Shown: positions 17,555-27,614, counted from the first letter of the stretch. The stretch is 59,182 nt of DNA from an uncultured bacterium (GCA_949299165.1 CASFZJ010000015.1:1-59182); one strand, 5' to 3'. Made by a program: numbers and translations. The notes: generated from the sequence alone by a model not told the origin.

Positions 17555-17586
17555 AAAAAGAGAGTTTGAGAGAGGACTCTCTTTTT
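17555..17586. terminator. Bidirectional terminator-like hairpin between divergent genes
   Basis: A perfect 11-bp stem (AAAAAGAGAGT at 17555-17565, ACTCTCTTTTT at 17576-17586) with a 10-nt loop and A/T tracts on both sides. Its position between two divergent starts is odd for a terminator. It may insulate the two promoters or act as an attenuator in the leader of the gene at 17653. Confidence 0.6.
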
Positions 17587-17652
17587 AGTTCTTTTAAGTT
17601 ATCGTGATTAATTTTGACGCTTTCTGTAAAGTATAATCCGCAAGAGGCGAGT

Positions 17653-18576
17653 ATGAACGAAGAGAAAAGTAAAGAAAAAAGATTTTGGAAAAAGCCAAGC
17701 AAAAGAACGATAGTTACTTGCTCAGGAATTGTTGCTGCACTTTGTGTAGGCGGCATTTCTGGCTATTTTTTAGCTGGTGCTTTTTCACCATCTGGAACTG
17801 ATTATTCAAATATCAACGCTGATGGACTTCAAGATGACCAAGAAACATTATATAAAGATTATATAGAAAATAAAAAAGATCCATTATCTTATTCACCTAA
17901 CGATTTAGCAAATATTGCAATTTATAAATATTCACAAGAAAAATACACAAGCAGTGATGTTCGTTCTTCTGCATTAGCGATGGGTGTTAATCAAAAGACA
18001 TATGGGAGAACCATTAAAAATGATGGAGAACTTTTTACAGAAAGCATTTCTCATTCTGCAATGGTAAAAGCTGCTAAAAGATTTTACGAAACCGAAGAAA
18101 AAGTTGATATCTATAACGGGGAAGTAGTAGTTGGCGATAAAAATGTTAGTGGAAAATATGGAACAGAAGAAACATTAACAAGCCAAGAATATAAAGATAC
18201 TTGGGGTAAAAACATGCATTCGCCAGTAATCTATGTAATTTCTGAAAAAACTACACTAGATACTTCAAAAGTTGAAAAAACTGATAGTGGATATTTAATC
18301 AGTTTGGACTTAGATCCTGTTTATAGCGTTGTAAATTACGTTAAACAAATGGTTAAAATGTCTAATTTATCTAGATCACCTGAATTTGAGAACGTTCACC
18401 TTGAATTCACTGTTGATAACGAACTTAACTTACAAGAAATGAATGTAACCGAGAATTATAAGGTTTGGTATATTATCGAAGCTGCGACAAGTGCAACTTT
18501 AACTGAAACTTATCACATTTATGATAGTCCAAACGATGTGCCAAATTTCGATGAAATTATATTTTATGAGGAGTAG
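17653..18576 (+). CDS. Membrane-anchored extracellular protein of unknown function
   Basis: A 307-residue protein with a charged cytoplasmic tip, one membrane helix at about residues 19-44 (IVAALCVGGISGYFLAGAF), and a polar outer domain. I do not recognise a family. I chose the ATG at 17653, which has GAGG nine bases upstream; an upstream TTG in the same frame (17614) is less likely. It is 8 bp ahead of the large exported protein at 18585, so they form a two-gene unit, and both are probably partners at the cell surface. Confidence 0.7.
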   Translation: MNEEKSKEKRFWKKPSKRTIVTCSGIVAALCVGGISGYFLAGAFSPSGTDYSNINADGLQDDQETLYKDYIENKKDPLSYSPNDLANIAIYKYSQEKYTSSDVRSSALAMGVNQKTYGRTIKNDGELFTESISHSAMVKAAKRFYETEEKVDIYNGEVVVGDKNVSGKYGTEETLTSQEYKDTWGKNMHSPVIYVISEKTTLDTSKVEKTDSGYLISLDLDPVYSVVNYVKQMVKMSNLSRSPEFENVHLEFTVDNELNLQEMNVTENYKVWYIIEAATSATLTETYHIYDSPNDVPNFDEIIFYEE

Positions 18577-18584
18577 ATTAACTT

Positions 18585-21494
18585 ATGAAGCCTATTTTTA
18601 AACAAGTAACGATTTGGGCCAGCACTTTGGTCGTTTCTGCAGGTGTAGCATTTGCAGCGTTTTTTGATTACTCTGCTTTAAACAAAAACCCTGCAAATAA
18701 CGGGAATAATGGCGGAAATAATCAAAACGGAAACGTTGAAAAACCTTCTTTAAGCCCACAACAAGCTTTACTTAATAGTTTAGTTAGTATCGATGAAGCA
18801 AAAATTGATGGCGGAATCGAAGTTACAACAGTTGATAATACAAAAATTAACGTTAACTTAGATGGCAATCTATCAATTGATACTGCAAATCTTGATAACA
18901 TTCGTTTTGAAGGCGGTGCAGATTTAGAATTTAGTGGGACCAAATTCCATGGTGATTTAAATTACTATCAAGGTAAAATTTTCTTTGATTTTGAGCAAGC
19001 TAAGTTATTCCTTGAAACGCAATCTTTATTAGATTTTGTCGAAATGATTCCAAATTATGGAGTTGATATAGCTCTTCCTCAAGAAATTACAAATATTGAT
19101 GTAAATGGAATTATTGAAAAAGTTAATTCAATGACACCAGAAAAAGCACCAAATGGTTATTACTTTTTATTACCTTTAAATGATGAAATCGAACTTTATT
19201 TAAAGAGTGATGAAAATTACAACTTTACTGGTGTAAGAACAAATAAATTTTATTTCCAAGATACTTATATTTATTTAGATTTTGATGTTGACCAAACCTT
19301 TGAAGAAGAATTAGAATTTACAACTCCAAATATTCTTGAATATCAAGACTTTGCCCCAACATTTGATTTAATAAATGTTATTTACAATACCTTCAGCAAA
19401 GACAACAACACTTTAAATTTAAATGTTGACATCAACCATTTAGATAATCCTTATTTAAATTTTGACGCAGATTTATCTTATGATAAGGCTTTATCTTCAC
19501 TTTCTTTAGATGGTGTAGTTTTAGAAGCAAGTCACGAACGTACACACGAATTCAAATTAGGTTATCAAAACAGCAATTTAATTGTTGATTACAATAATTT
19601 AAAATTTAAAATTGAAGGTCGAAATATTAATGCTTTAATCAATTATATTTTAACAAAAGTTGGTGATGCTTTATTAAGCGATTCACTTGCTGATTTATCT
19701 GGTGTAATGCAAGGCGTTGATATCAATGGAATTATTAACAATTTAACTACAGCTAACAACTTCATTAAAAAGATCGATGTTGGAAGTGAATCAATTAAAG
19801 TAACTTTAAATTTAGATACTCTTGGCTTAGAAGCAGGAGATATCATATTTGAATTGGCTTTTGATAAAACAACATTTAAAGGTATTTCTATTAACGATTT
19901 AATGATTAACGGTTATACAGTCGATATTAATTTATCAACAACGGAATATAATCCAGTTAATTTTGTTGAAAGTGAATATATCGCAATTGATCCAGCATTA
20001 TGTTTAGTTGATGCTTTTGAAGGATTATCTCAAGAAAGCAAATTCAGAGTTGATTTTAAAGCTACAGTTGATGATTCGGTTGTCGAAACACAAGATATTG
20101 CTATAAATGGTGGTTTACAATTCGATATTGATGGTCAATTTGGATATGGTGATTTAAATTTAGTTGATAAAGCTAATTATGCTCACAATATTAAAGTTGA
20201 TATGGTAAATTACGATAAAATCCTCTTCGCTTATAACGAAACAATGAAAGGAAAATTCACTAGTAATTTCTTTACTGACGTCTTCGATATGGTAAGTGAA
20301 ATCTTAAATAATAAAGATGACCATTTCTATGAATTATTTGGCGATTTATTAAATAATATGTCTTCGCTACCATTAATGGACGCTATCAACAGTGGTGATT
20401 ATGGAAAATTATTTGAAATTGGTTTAATCGATTCATTAAATGTTACTGAAAATACAATTGAACTTGGCATTTATGGTGGATTGTTGGGATTAGATAATGT
20501 AATTAATATTGAAATTAATTACGATAGAAATACGGAAGATGCAACTTCAATCTTAAAAGGAATTAAAGTTAAAGATTTCAAAGTTGGCGAAAATACATTT
20601 AATTTTGAAGCAAATTTAGTAAAATTTGATGAGTCATTAGAAAGCACAAGACTAAATCCTGCTGACACTTATATCGAGTTTGATAGTTTAGCAGTTTTGC
20701 TCCGTTTAGGCATTAATACATCCGTATACAATCATTATCACTTTAATGGAAGCGTAAAAATTAACGCTAAAATTCTCGGTGGTTTATTTAATTATAATGA
20801 AAATATAGATGTTGAAGTTAAAGTTTTAAATGAAAAAGGTAATGTCAGCGTTGCCGTTGAATTGCCAGATATACCTATTATTTCGCTTGTAAATGGCGGA
20901 GAAAGCGGACAACGGAATAACGAAAATAGAAGGGCCTCCTTATATTTTAAAGATGGATATTTCTACATAAATAGAAAAGAAGATTATAGAGAAGGATTAT
21001 TCTGGGGCGATTGGAAAACGTACGAAATTTACGCCAAAGTCGATTCTAACTATTTCTTAGATAATATCCTTTATTATTTCTGCGATATGATACTTGGATT
21101 TAACGACACGATAATGAACGCAATTAATGGTAGCGATAGCGATGATTCGAGCGGCGACACATCAATCAAATATGAAAATTTAATTACTGATTATTCGTAT
21201 AATGAAAATTCAGAAAATCCATTCTTCAAATTCGGTTTGAATTTATATGAATTAACCAAAATGGGAATGTTTGATACATTAAATCTTAAAGTTTATGTTG
21301 ATGATGTTGGAAAAACTTTAAAGGGTTTAGATGTTGGCTTGAATATAAACTTAGCTGGCGCTATATTGTCTTTGGAGCTTGGCGCTAAATTAGACTTAGT
21401 TGATCTCGGTAGTGAGTTCACACTAGACACAATGAATTCATATATCGAACAGCATCAAAACGATGTGGTAAATCAAACTTATACAATTAATTAA
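18585..21494 (+). CDS. Large secreted beta-rich protein of unknown function
   Basis: A 969-residue protein. Residues 1-25 form a signal sequence (VSAGVAFAAFF), followed by an Asn/Gly-rich linker, then a long chain of beta-strand-like stretches such as KINVNLDGNLSIDTANLDNI and YKLGYQ-type strands that repeat with different sequence. The pattern resembles stacked LolA/LppX-like lipoprotein domains, but I cannot assign a family. There is no lipobox Cys, sortase motif or C-terminal membrane helix. It has a GAGGAG site and follows the anchored protein at 17653. A terminator follows at 21497. Confidence 0.7.
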   Translation: MKPIFKQVTIWASTLVVSAGVAFAAFFDYSALNKNPANNGNNGGNNQNGNVEKPSLSPQQALLNSLVSIDEAKIDGGIEVTTVDNTKINVNLDGNLSIDTANLDNIRFEGGADLEFSGTKFHGDLNYYQGKIFFDFEQAKLFLETQSLLDFVEMIPNYGVDIALPQEITNIDVNGIIEKVNSMTPEKAPNGYYFLLPLNDEIELYLKSDENYNFTGVRTNKFYFQDTYIYLDFDVDQTFEEELEFTTPNILEYQDFAPTFDLINVIYNTFSKDNNTLNLNVDINHLDNPYLNFDADLSYDKALSSLSLDGVVLEASHERTHEFKLGYQNSNLIVDYNNLKFKIEGRNINALINYILTKVGDALLSDSLADLSGVMQGVDINGIINNLTTANNFIKKIDVGSESIKVTLNLDTLGLEAGDIIFELAFDKTTFKGISINDLMINGYTVDINLSTTEYNPVNFVESEYIAIDPALCLVDAFEGLSQESKFRVDFKATVDDSVVETQDIAINGGLQFDIDGQFGYGDLNLVDKANYAHNIKVDMVNYDKILFAYNETMKGKFTSNFFTDVFDMVSEILNNKDDHFYELFGDLLNNMSSLPLMDAINSGDYGKLFEIGLIDSLNVTENTIELGIYGGLLGLDNVINIEINYDRNTEDATSILKGIKVKDFKVGENTFNFEANLVKFDESLESTRLNPADTYIEFDSLAVLLRLGINTSVYNHYHFNGSVKINAKILGGLFNYNENIDVEVKVLNEKGNVSVAVELPDIPIISLVNGGESGQRNNENRRASLYFKDGYFYINRKEDYREGLFWGDWKTYEIYAKVDSNYFLDNILYYFCDMILGFNDTIMNAINGSDSDDSSGDTSIKYENLITDYSYNENSENPFFKFGLNLYELTKMGMFDTLNLKVYVDDVGKTLKGLDVGLNINLAGAILSLELGAKLDLVDLGSEFTLDTMNSYIEQHQNDVVNQTYTIN

Positions 21495-21496
21495 TC

Positions 21497-21520
21497 AGGG
21501 CAAAATAAAATGCCCTTTTT
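21497..21520 (+). terminator. Intrinsic terminator after the exported-protein pair
   Basis: Stem AGGGCA/TGCCCT with an 8-nt loop and a T-tract, starting two bases after the stop at 21494. Confidence 0.8.
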
Positions 21521-21556
21521 AATTTAATAAAATTTGCTTAAATTTAAAAATACTTG

Positions 21557-21573
21557 AGTTTTGCGAGGTTTTT
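21557..21573 (+). repeat. Dispersed intergenic repeat, copy 3
   Basis: AGTTTTGCGAGGTTTTT followed by GAAATAA. The same seven-base extension follows copy 4 at 36098. It lies between the terminator at 21497 and the PNP gene. Confidence 0.6.
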
Positions 21574-21690
21574 GAAATAAATTAAATAATTTTTGGAATT
21601 ATTTAAAACTTAACAAACAACTAAATTTTTCAAAAAACAATATCTTTCCTAGCGATTTATTTTTATAATTATTTTAGTTGAGGAATAAAT

Positions 21691-22524
21691 ATGGGGTTAA
21701 AATTAGAAGACTATAAATTAATGGTAAGCGAAGTTAGAAAAATAACTGATTTTGTGCCTAAAGTTGGTGTTGTTCTCGGCACTGGACTTGGTAATTTTGT
21801 TAATAATGTTAAAGTTGTTGCAAGTATTCCATATAGTGAAATTTCAAATTTGCCACGTTCAACAAATCCTGCACATCAAGGGAAATTTATCTTTGGATAT
21901 TTTGAAGATATTCCTGTTGTCTTGATGCAAGGAAGAGTTCATTACTATGAAGGTTTTTCTAGCGAAGAAGTAACAAGACACATTCGTTTAATGGGCTTTT
22001 TAGGAATTGAGCATTTAATCCTAACTAATGCTGCTGGCGGAGTTAATTTTGATTATAAACCAGGCGATTTTATGATTATTGATGATCACATAGATTGTTT
22101 TATGCCTAGTCCATTAAGAGGAGAAAATGACGATAGAATAGGCACAAGATTCCCTGATATGTCCGATCCATATTCTTCTAATTTAAATCAAAAAGTTTAT
22201 GAAAAAGGTCTTGAACTTAATATTCCAGTCCATAAAGGAGTATTTATGCAATACCCTGGTCCTCAATTTGAAACTAAAGCTTTAATCAAAACTATTAGAA
22301 ACATGGGTGCTGATGCTGTTGGAATGTCAACTGCTATTGAAACTATCGCCGCAAATCACCAAGGAATCAAAACTATTGGTATAACTTTTATTTCCAATCT
22401 CGCTTGTGGTATGAGCAAAAATAAAATTAGTGATGAAGAAGTAATTATTGAAGCCAAAAAGAGCGAAATTAATTTTACAAAATTATTATCAGAAGCAATT
22501 AAAATCGTTTATTTAGATAAATAA
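21691..22524 (+). CDS. punA: Purine-nucleoside phosphorylase (trimeric type)
   Basis: A 277-residue enzyme that splits purine nucleosides with phosphate into base and ribose-1-phosphate. Signatures: VGVVLGTGLGNFV, GRVHYYEGFS, LTNAAGGVN, and MQYPGPQFET followed by GADAVGMSTAIETIAA. This is the low-mass PNP class (PunA/PNP-I). Length is typical. It has a TATAAT about 20 bp upstream and a GAGGAA site. It begins a run of co-directional metabolic genes. Confidence 0.93.
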   Translation: MGLKLEDYKLMVSEVRKITDFVPKVGVVLGTGLGNFVNNVKVVASIPYSEISNLPRSTNPAHQGKFIFGYFEDIPVVLMQGRVHYYEGFSSEEVTRHIRLMGFLGIEHLILTNAAGGVNFDYKPGDFMIIDDHIDCFMPSPLRGENDDRIGTRFPDMSDPYSSNLNQKVYEKGLELNIPVHKGVFMQYPGPQFETKALIKTIRNMGADAVGMSTAIETIAANHQGIKTIGITFISNLACGMSKNKISDEEVIIEAKKSEINFTKLLSEAIKIVYLDK

Positions 22525-22525
22525 T

Positions 22526-23870
22526 ATGGATAACAAAATTCGGAAAAGTTTTAGGAATTGAAAACGAAAAGGGGTTCCGTTTTTTAGGGATACCTTTTGC
22601 TAAGCCACCACTTGGTGATTTAATGTTTTCTCGCCCTGAAAAACCTGAAAAATGGAACGGAATTTATAAAGCCGATACTCCAAAGGCAAATCCAATTCAA
22701 AGAAAAGGCACTTTTAGTGTTGGAAATAATTCTTTAGATTGTTTATATCTTAATATTTATGTGCCTAAATCAGTAAATGAAAGCACTAAAAAACTACCAG
22801 TTATGGTTTGGATATATGGAGGTAGTTTTGCAACTGGTGGAAGTGGTTTAAAAATTGAAGGTACAAATCAAATAGAATATGATTGTTCTGATTTTGCTAA
22901 TGAAACAAATTGCATCTTAGTAACTTTTAATTATCGACTAAATTTATACGGATATTCCAATTTGGAATTTTTAGGTGATAAATTTGATTTTAACAACGGA
23001 ATTAGAGATCAAATTTTAGCTTTAGAATTCGTTAAAGAAAATATTGAAAATTTTGGTGGCGATTCAAATAATATCACTATTTTTGGTCAATCAGCCGGAG
23101 GTGCTTCTGTTTTATTTTTAATGTGCATCAAAGAATGTGAAAATTTATTTAATAAAGCAATTGCAATGTCGCCAGTTTCTGAACATTATTTTACTAAAGA
23201 AGAGAGTGCAAAAATTGCTAAAAGATATCTAAAATATTTAGGAATTTCGAAAAATAATTATAAAGATTTATATAATTTAAAACCTGAAGTGATTGTTGAA
23301 GCAAATAAGCAAATTGGAAATTATTTATATCGAAAAGGAGAATTACGCTGTCCTTTTTCACCAACTATTGATGGTGAACTTTTAACTGATGAACCAATGA
23401 AATTAATTCAAAATTCAACTAAACCATTATTAATCGGAAACGTAATCAATGAAGGCAACCTATTTTTATTAGATATACCAGATTTTGTTTTACCATTTAT
23501 GGTTAAAATCTTTAAATTAAAACCTAAAAAAGGTAAAGAAAGTTATCGATATAGAGCAAGCATTGCTTTAACGCATCATATTTATCTTGATCCATTATTA
23601 AATATTCTTTCTACTTATAAAGGAAGAGCGTATCGCTATCAATATCGCTATGTTTCACCAACTTGTGAAGATTTAGGGGTCGAAACTTTCCATGCTTGTG
23701 ATGTGCCAGTTTTGTTCGATTATAATACTCACTTTGAATCAGTCGACGATAAAGAAACTAAAAGAGTAGGAAGAGAAACGAGAAAATTATTCTCTGATTT
23801 TGCTAAAGACAAATTTAGCGAATATTCTGAATATAAAAATAACGAAAAGAATCTTATTATAATTAAATGA
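22526..23870 (+). CDS. Carboxylesterase type B, apparently frameshifted near its start
   Basis: The main frame holds a type B carboxylesterase: LPVMVWIYGGSFATGGSG (oxyanion hole), FGQSAGGASV with the nucleophile Ser, and HACDVPVLFD with the His. The first clean ATG in this frame is 22623, but family-like sequence continues upstream without a start (GKVLGIENEKGFRFLGIPFA, then KPPLGDL). An ATG at 22526, two bases after the PNP stop, is in another frame and hits a stop after 11 codons. Removing one A from the run AAAA (22535-22538) joins that ATG perfectly to the esterase frame. So this is a real +1 frameshift, a slippery site, or a sequence error. Otherwise the gene is full length and overlaps the GNAT gene. 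Confidence 0.75.
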
Positions 23871-24292
23871 TGGATAATTTAACTTGGGAATTTTTTAATT
23901 GCTTAACCGAATATTCTCGACATATTCGAGAAGAAGTTTTTGTTAAAGAACAACATTTTAAAGAAGAGTTTGACTTAATTGATAATGAAGCGACTCATAT
24001 AGTTTTGTTTTTAAACAATGTGCCGATTGGAACTGGCAGATTCTTTATAGAAAATGATGAACATCGCGTTGGAAGAGTTGCTATTTTAAAAAACTACCGA
24101 AATAAAGGATATGGTTCAATCATTTTAAAAGAATTAGAAAATAAAATTAGAACTTTAGGTGGAAACAAAATTGTTCTTTCTTCTCAAAAACAAGCGATTG
24201 GTTTTTACAAGAAACTTGACTATATAGAAACTGGTGATTTCTATCTTGAAGAACATTGTCCGCATATCAAAATGATTAAGGTTTTAAACTAA
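23867..24292 (+). CDS. GNAT family N-acetyltransferase
   Basis: A 141-residue acetyltransferase of the ElaA/YjcF type: IREEVFVKEQHFKEEFDLID at the N-terminus, acetyl-CoA loop VAILKNYRNKGYGSIIL, and the C-terminal GFYKKLDYIETGDFYLEEHCPH. The acceptor substrate is unknown. Its ATG overlaps the esterase stop (ATGATGG; the second ATG at 23870 is an alternative start). Confidence 0.85.
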   Translation: MMDNLTWEFFNCLTEYSRHIREEVFVKEQHFKEEFDLIDNEATHIVLFLNNVPIGTGRFFIENDEHRVGRVAILKNYRNKGYGSIILKELENKIRTLGGNKIVLSSQKQAIGFYKKLDYIETGDFYLEEHCPHIKMIKVLN

Positions 24293-24308
24293 AAACCTTG
24301 CAAAACTT
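24291..24308 (-). repeat. Dispersed intergenic repeat, reversed copy
   Basis: The complement reads AAGTTTTGCAAGGTTTTT, matching the core of the repeats at 1503, 5015, 21557 and 36098. It overlaps the stop codon region of the GNAT gene and is the only copy in this orientation. Confidence 0.55.
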
Positions 24309-24339
24309 AACTATTTTCATAGAAAAGGAGAATAAACAT

Positions 24340-25452
24340 ATGGAAAAATTTAGTGAAATCAAAAAGAATTTTGGCTTTGGAGTAATGAGACTTCCTCTTT
24401 CGGAAGATAAAAAAATCAATCTTGACGAATTCAAGAAAATGGTTGATTACTTTATTGAAAATGGATTTAACTATTTTGATACTGCACATGGCTATTTAAG
24501 TGAACAAAGCGAGCTCGCTATAAAAGAGTGCCTTACCAAAAGATATAAAAGAAGTGATTATGTTTTAACTAATAAACTTTCACCAAATTATTTTTCTAAA
24601 GAAGAAGATATTTTGCCACTTTTTGAAAAGCAACTCGAATGTTGTGGAGTTGATTATTTCGATTTTTATTTAATGCACGCTCAACAAAGAAATAATTATG
24701 ATCAATATAATAAATGTCACGCTTATGAAATCGCTAAAAAGTTAAAAGAAAAAGGTAAAATCCATCATATAGGTATTTCGTTTCATGATTCAGCTGAATT
24801 TTTAGAGAAAATATTGATTGAACATCCTGAAATCGAAGTAGTTCAACTTCAATTTAATTATCTTGATTATGAAGATGAAAACGTTCAATCAAGAAAATGT
24901 TATGAAGTTGCTAAAAAATACAATAAACCAGTTATTGTAATGGAGCCAGTTAAAGGCGGGAAGCTTGTTAATCTTCCTAAAAAAGCTGATGAAATTTTAA
25001 AAAGTTTAAATAATGGAAGTAACGCATCTTATGCAATTAGATTTGCTGCATCTTTTGAAAATGTATTTATGGTTTTAAGTGGGATGAGTGATATGGAGCA
25101 ACTTAAAGATAATGTCTCATTTATGAAAGATTTTAAAGCACTTAATGATAAAGAAATGGAAACATTAAAAGAAGTAGTTAAAATTTTTAACGAACTACCA
25201 ACTATCCCTTGCACAAATTGTAAATATTGTGTAGATGGATGCCCTAAACAAATTTTAATTCCAAATTTATTTAATGCCTACAATCAAAAGGTTATGTTTA
25301 ATGATAGTGAAGCAAATTGGCGCTATAAAAATAGTATAGAAAACCATGGTAAGCCAATAGATTGCATTAAATGTGGTAAATGCGAAAAGATTTGTCCACA
25401 ACATTTACCAATCAGGGAGCTACTTTTAAAAGTAAACGAAAGTTTTAAGTGA
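24340..25452 (+). CDS. Aldo/keto reductase with C-terminal 4Fe-4S clusters
   Basis: A 370-residue protein: an aldo/keto reductase barrel (FGFGVMRLPLSEDKKINLDE; catalytic Asp/Tyr in YFDTAHGYL; Lys in TNKLSP; His in LMHAQ) followed from about residue 290 by two ferredoxin-like Cys clusters, CTNCKYCVDGCP and CIKCGKCEKICP. Such proteins are frequent in anaerobes and are thought to couple NAD(P)H or ferredoxin electrons to an oxo substrate. I chose the ATG at 24340 with its AAGGAG site; a TTG at 24298 is unlikely. The stop is TGA. Confidence 0.88.
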   Translation: MEKFSEIKKNFGFGVMRLPLSEDKKINLDEFKKMVDYFIENGFNYFDTAHGYLSEQSELAIKECLTKRYKRSDYVLTNKLSPNYFSKEEDILPLFEKQLECCGVDYFDFYLMHAQQRNNYDQYNKCHAYEIAKKLKEKGKIHHIGISFHDSAEFLEKILIEHPEIEVVQLQFNYLDYEDENVQSRKCYEVAKKYNKPVIVMEPVKGGKLVNLPKKADEILKSLNNGSNASYAIRFAASFENVFMVLSGMSDMEQLKDNVSFMKDFKALNDKEMETLKEVVKIFNELPTIPCTNCKYCVDGCPKQILIPNLFNAYNQKVMFNDSEANWRYKNSIENHGKPIDCIKCGKCEKICPQHLPIRELLLKVNESFK

Positions 25453-25504
25453 TTTTGTAAAGAAAAATTTACAAACTTTCAAAAAGAAATGAATTTAAAA
25501 ATGA

Positions 25505-25510
25505 TATAAT
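25505..25510 (+). promoter_or_regulatory. -10 box overlapping the HAD gene start; candidate leaderless transcript
   Basis: A perfect TATAAT overlaps the first possible ATG (25509). Transcription would begin near 25517, four bases before the ATG at 25521, leaving no room for a ribosome binding site. Confidence 0.4.
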
Positions 25511-25520
25511 GAAAACTGTT

Positions 25521-26156
25521 ATGAAAAAGGGCGTATTTTTTGATTTAGATGGTACATTATGGGATGCTCTTTTTGAAATCACTGAAAGTTGGAATAAAGC
25601 AATGAAAGATAATAATTTGCCTTATTCTTTTTCGCTTGAAAAAATCAAAACTTTTATGGGGCTTACTCCAGAAGAAACCGCTCCACTTGCTTTTATTGAT
25701 GTAGATTTAAATACTGGATTAAAATATTTTTCATTAGCTTTAAACGAAGAAATAAAATATATGAAAAATCATCCAGGTAAACTTTATGAAAATGAAATTG
25801 AAGTGTTAAAAGAGCTATCTAATAAATATCCTTTATTTATTGTTTCAAATTCAGATAAAGGTTATATCGAAAATTATTTAAATTACTATTCATTAAATAA
25901 TTTATTTAAAGATCATGTTTGTGCAGGAAATACTTCTTTACCAAAATATAAAAACATAATTCTTTTAAAAGAAAAGCATAAATTAGATGAAGTTATTTAT
26001 GTTGGCGATACTAAAAAAGATATGGATGAAAGTTTAAAAGCAGGGGTCAAATTCGTTCATGCTTCATACGGATTTGGTGAAATTAAAGAAAAAGTTTTAT
26101 CCATTAAAAATTTAAAAGAACTACCTCAAATTATTGAAAAAGCTTTTAGAAATTAA
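25521..26156 (+). CDS. HAD superfamily hydrolase, phosphoglycolate phosphatase-like
   Basis: A 211-residue HAD phosphatase with intact motifs: GVFFDLDGTLWD (nucleophile and acid-base Asp), IVSNSDKGYIE (motif II), a Lys in LPKYKNI, and VGDTKKDMDESLKAG (motif IV). Substrate unknown. I prefer the ATG at 25521, which gives the usual compact N-terminus and avoids the -10 box; an in-frame ATG at 25509 is the alternative. Neither has a clear ribosome binding site. Confidence 0.82.
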   Translation: MKKGVFFDLDGTLWDALFEITESWNKAMKDNNLPYSFSLEKIKTFMGLTPEETAPLAFIDVDLNTGLKYFSLALNEEIKYMKNHPGKLYENEIEVLKELSNKYPLFIVSNSDKGYIENYLNYYSLNNLFKDHVCAGNTSLPKYKNIILLKEKHKLDEVIYVGDTKKDMDESLKAGVKFVHASYGFGEIKEKVLSIKNLKELPQIIEKAFRN

Positions 26157-26186
26157 ACATTTTTTGTAAATTTAAGGAGAAGAAAT

Positions 26187-27614
26187 ATGGAAAATGCAAC
26201 GAACAATGTGGGCAAAGTAAAGTTAAAACTTAATTACAAAAGAACAATTATAATTGGCTTTGCCTTTTTTGGTATTTTGTTACTCTGGCAGGTTTTTGAC
26301 TCTCGGTGTCCTACATTTTTGACCGAGCTTTTTACTAAAGCATTTGGCGAAGGAACGCCAGTAGAAGAAGTTCAATATCTAGTCGGAATTATCATGGCAT
26401 TAGATAATTTAGCCGCTTTAATATTGTTACCAATTTTTGGTCATTTATCAGATAAAACAAAATCACCTATTGGTAAGAGGATGCCATATATTTTAGTTGG
26501 AACTTTTATAAGCGCAATTGCTTTTCCTTTTATTCCTGTATTTTTTCACTATAACAATATTGTTGGAGTCATCGCAATGATGGCAATCGTTATCATCTTC
26601 ATGATGATGTATCGCAATCCTGCTGTAGCATTAATGCCAGATTTAACACCAAAACCATTAAGAAGTAAAGCTAATGGAATCATTAACATCATGGGTTATA
26701 TTGGTGGGGCATTCGCAACAGTAGTAGGAATCGTTTTTGTTTTAAGTGATTATTTAGGTAGAAACGGTGTAACCTGGGCTACCGGCAATATCTGGGCTAT
26801 TGAAATTCCATTTTTAATGGCTTCCGTATTAATGGTCATTTCAGCTCTAGTTCTTTTCTTTAATGTTAATGAAAATAAAATAAGGAAAGAAGTTGAACCA
26901 GAAATGAAACTTGGTGAGGAAATGTCTGAGTTAAAGGAGAAGGTGAAGGATGATGCCCCTTTAACAAGAGGAAACAAAATCATGCTTATTTTGATTTTAA
27001 CTGCAGAATTCTTCTGGTTCATGTCGGATAATGGTATATCAACATTTATGACAAATTACACTATTTATTATTTTGGTGCTTCATCAAGTTCATCAATGAT
27101 TAATACTATTGTGGGTGGAGTTGGATCAGTTATTGGTTTTGCAGTAGGTGGTATCATTGCTGGAAAAATTGGCAGAAAATATACACTTATCGGTGGGTTA
27201 GGTTTAACTTTAATTTCTTATATAATTTGGGGAATTTTAAGTGTAACGATGCTTGAATTCCAAGAAGGTGCTGGTTCATTTCCTATTTTCCTTTACTTTA
27301 TTTGGTTCATTAAAGGTTTTGGAATGTCACTAGTCCACGTTAACTCATATCCTATGGTTGTCGAGTTATGTAACTCCGAAAAGATTGGTAGATATACTGG
27401 ATATTACTACGCTTCTAGTATGGCCGCTCAAACGATTACTCCTATCGCATTAGGTTCGATTTTATTAATTCCTAATTTTGATTTTGGAATATTGCCATTC
27501 TACGCTTTAATTTGCTTAGCTGTATCGTTTGTTATTTTCTTCTTCGTTAAGAACGTAAAGACTGTCAAAACAAGTTTTAAAAAAGGTTTAGAATCCTTAG
27601 ATAACGATGACTAA
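26187..27614 (+). CDS. MFS transporter, sugar permease-like (GPH/SLC45 type)
   Basis: A 475-residue twelve-helix transporter. The loop FGHLSDKTKSPIGKRMPYIL is the MFS motif A as found in glycoside-pentoside-hexuronide and SLC45-like sucrose/maltose permeases, and the early GILLLWQVFDSRCPTFL region fits that group. Probably a cation-coupled sugar importer; specificity cannot be read. AAGGAG lies upstream of the ATG. It overlaps the GDPD gene by 8 bp. Confidence 0.85.
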   Translation: MENATNNVGKVKLKLNYKRTIIIGFAFFGILLLWQVFDSRCPTFLTELFTKAFGEGTPVEEVQYLVGIIMALDNLAALILLPIFGHLSDKTKSPIGKRMPYILVGTFISAIAFPFIPVFFHYNNIVGVIAMMAIVIIFMMMYRNPAVALMPDLTPKPLRSKANGIINIMGYIGGAFATVVGIVFVLSDYLGRNGVTWATGNIWAIEIPFLMASVLMVISALVLFFNVNENKIRKEVEPEMKLGEEMSELKEKVKDDAPLTRGNKIMLILILTAEFFWFMSDNGISTFMTNYTIYYFGASSSSSMINTIVGGVGSVIGFAVGGIIAGKIGRKYTLIGGLGLTLISYIIWGILSVTMLEFQEGAGSFPIFLYFIWFIKGFGMSLVHVNSYPMVVELCNSEKIGRYTGYYYASSMAAQTITPIALGSILLIPNFDFGILPFYALICLAVSFVIFFFVKNVKTVKTSFKKGLESLDNDD

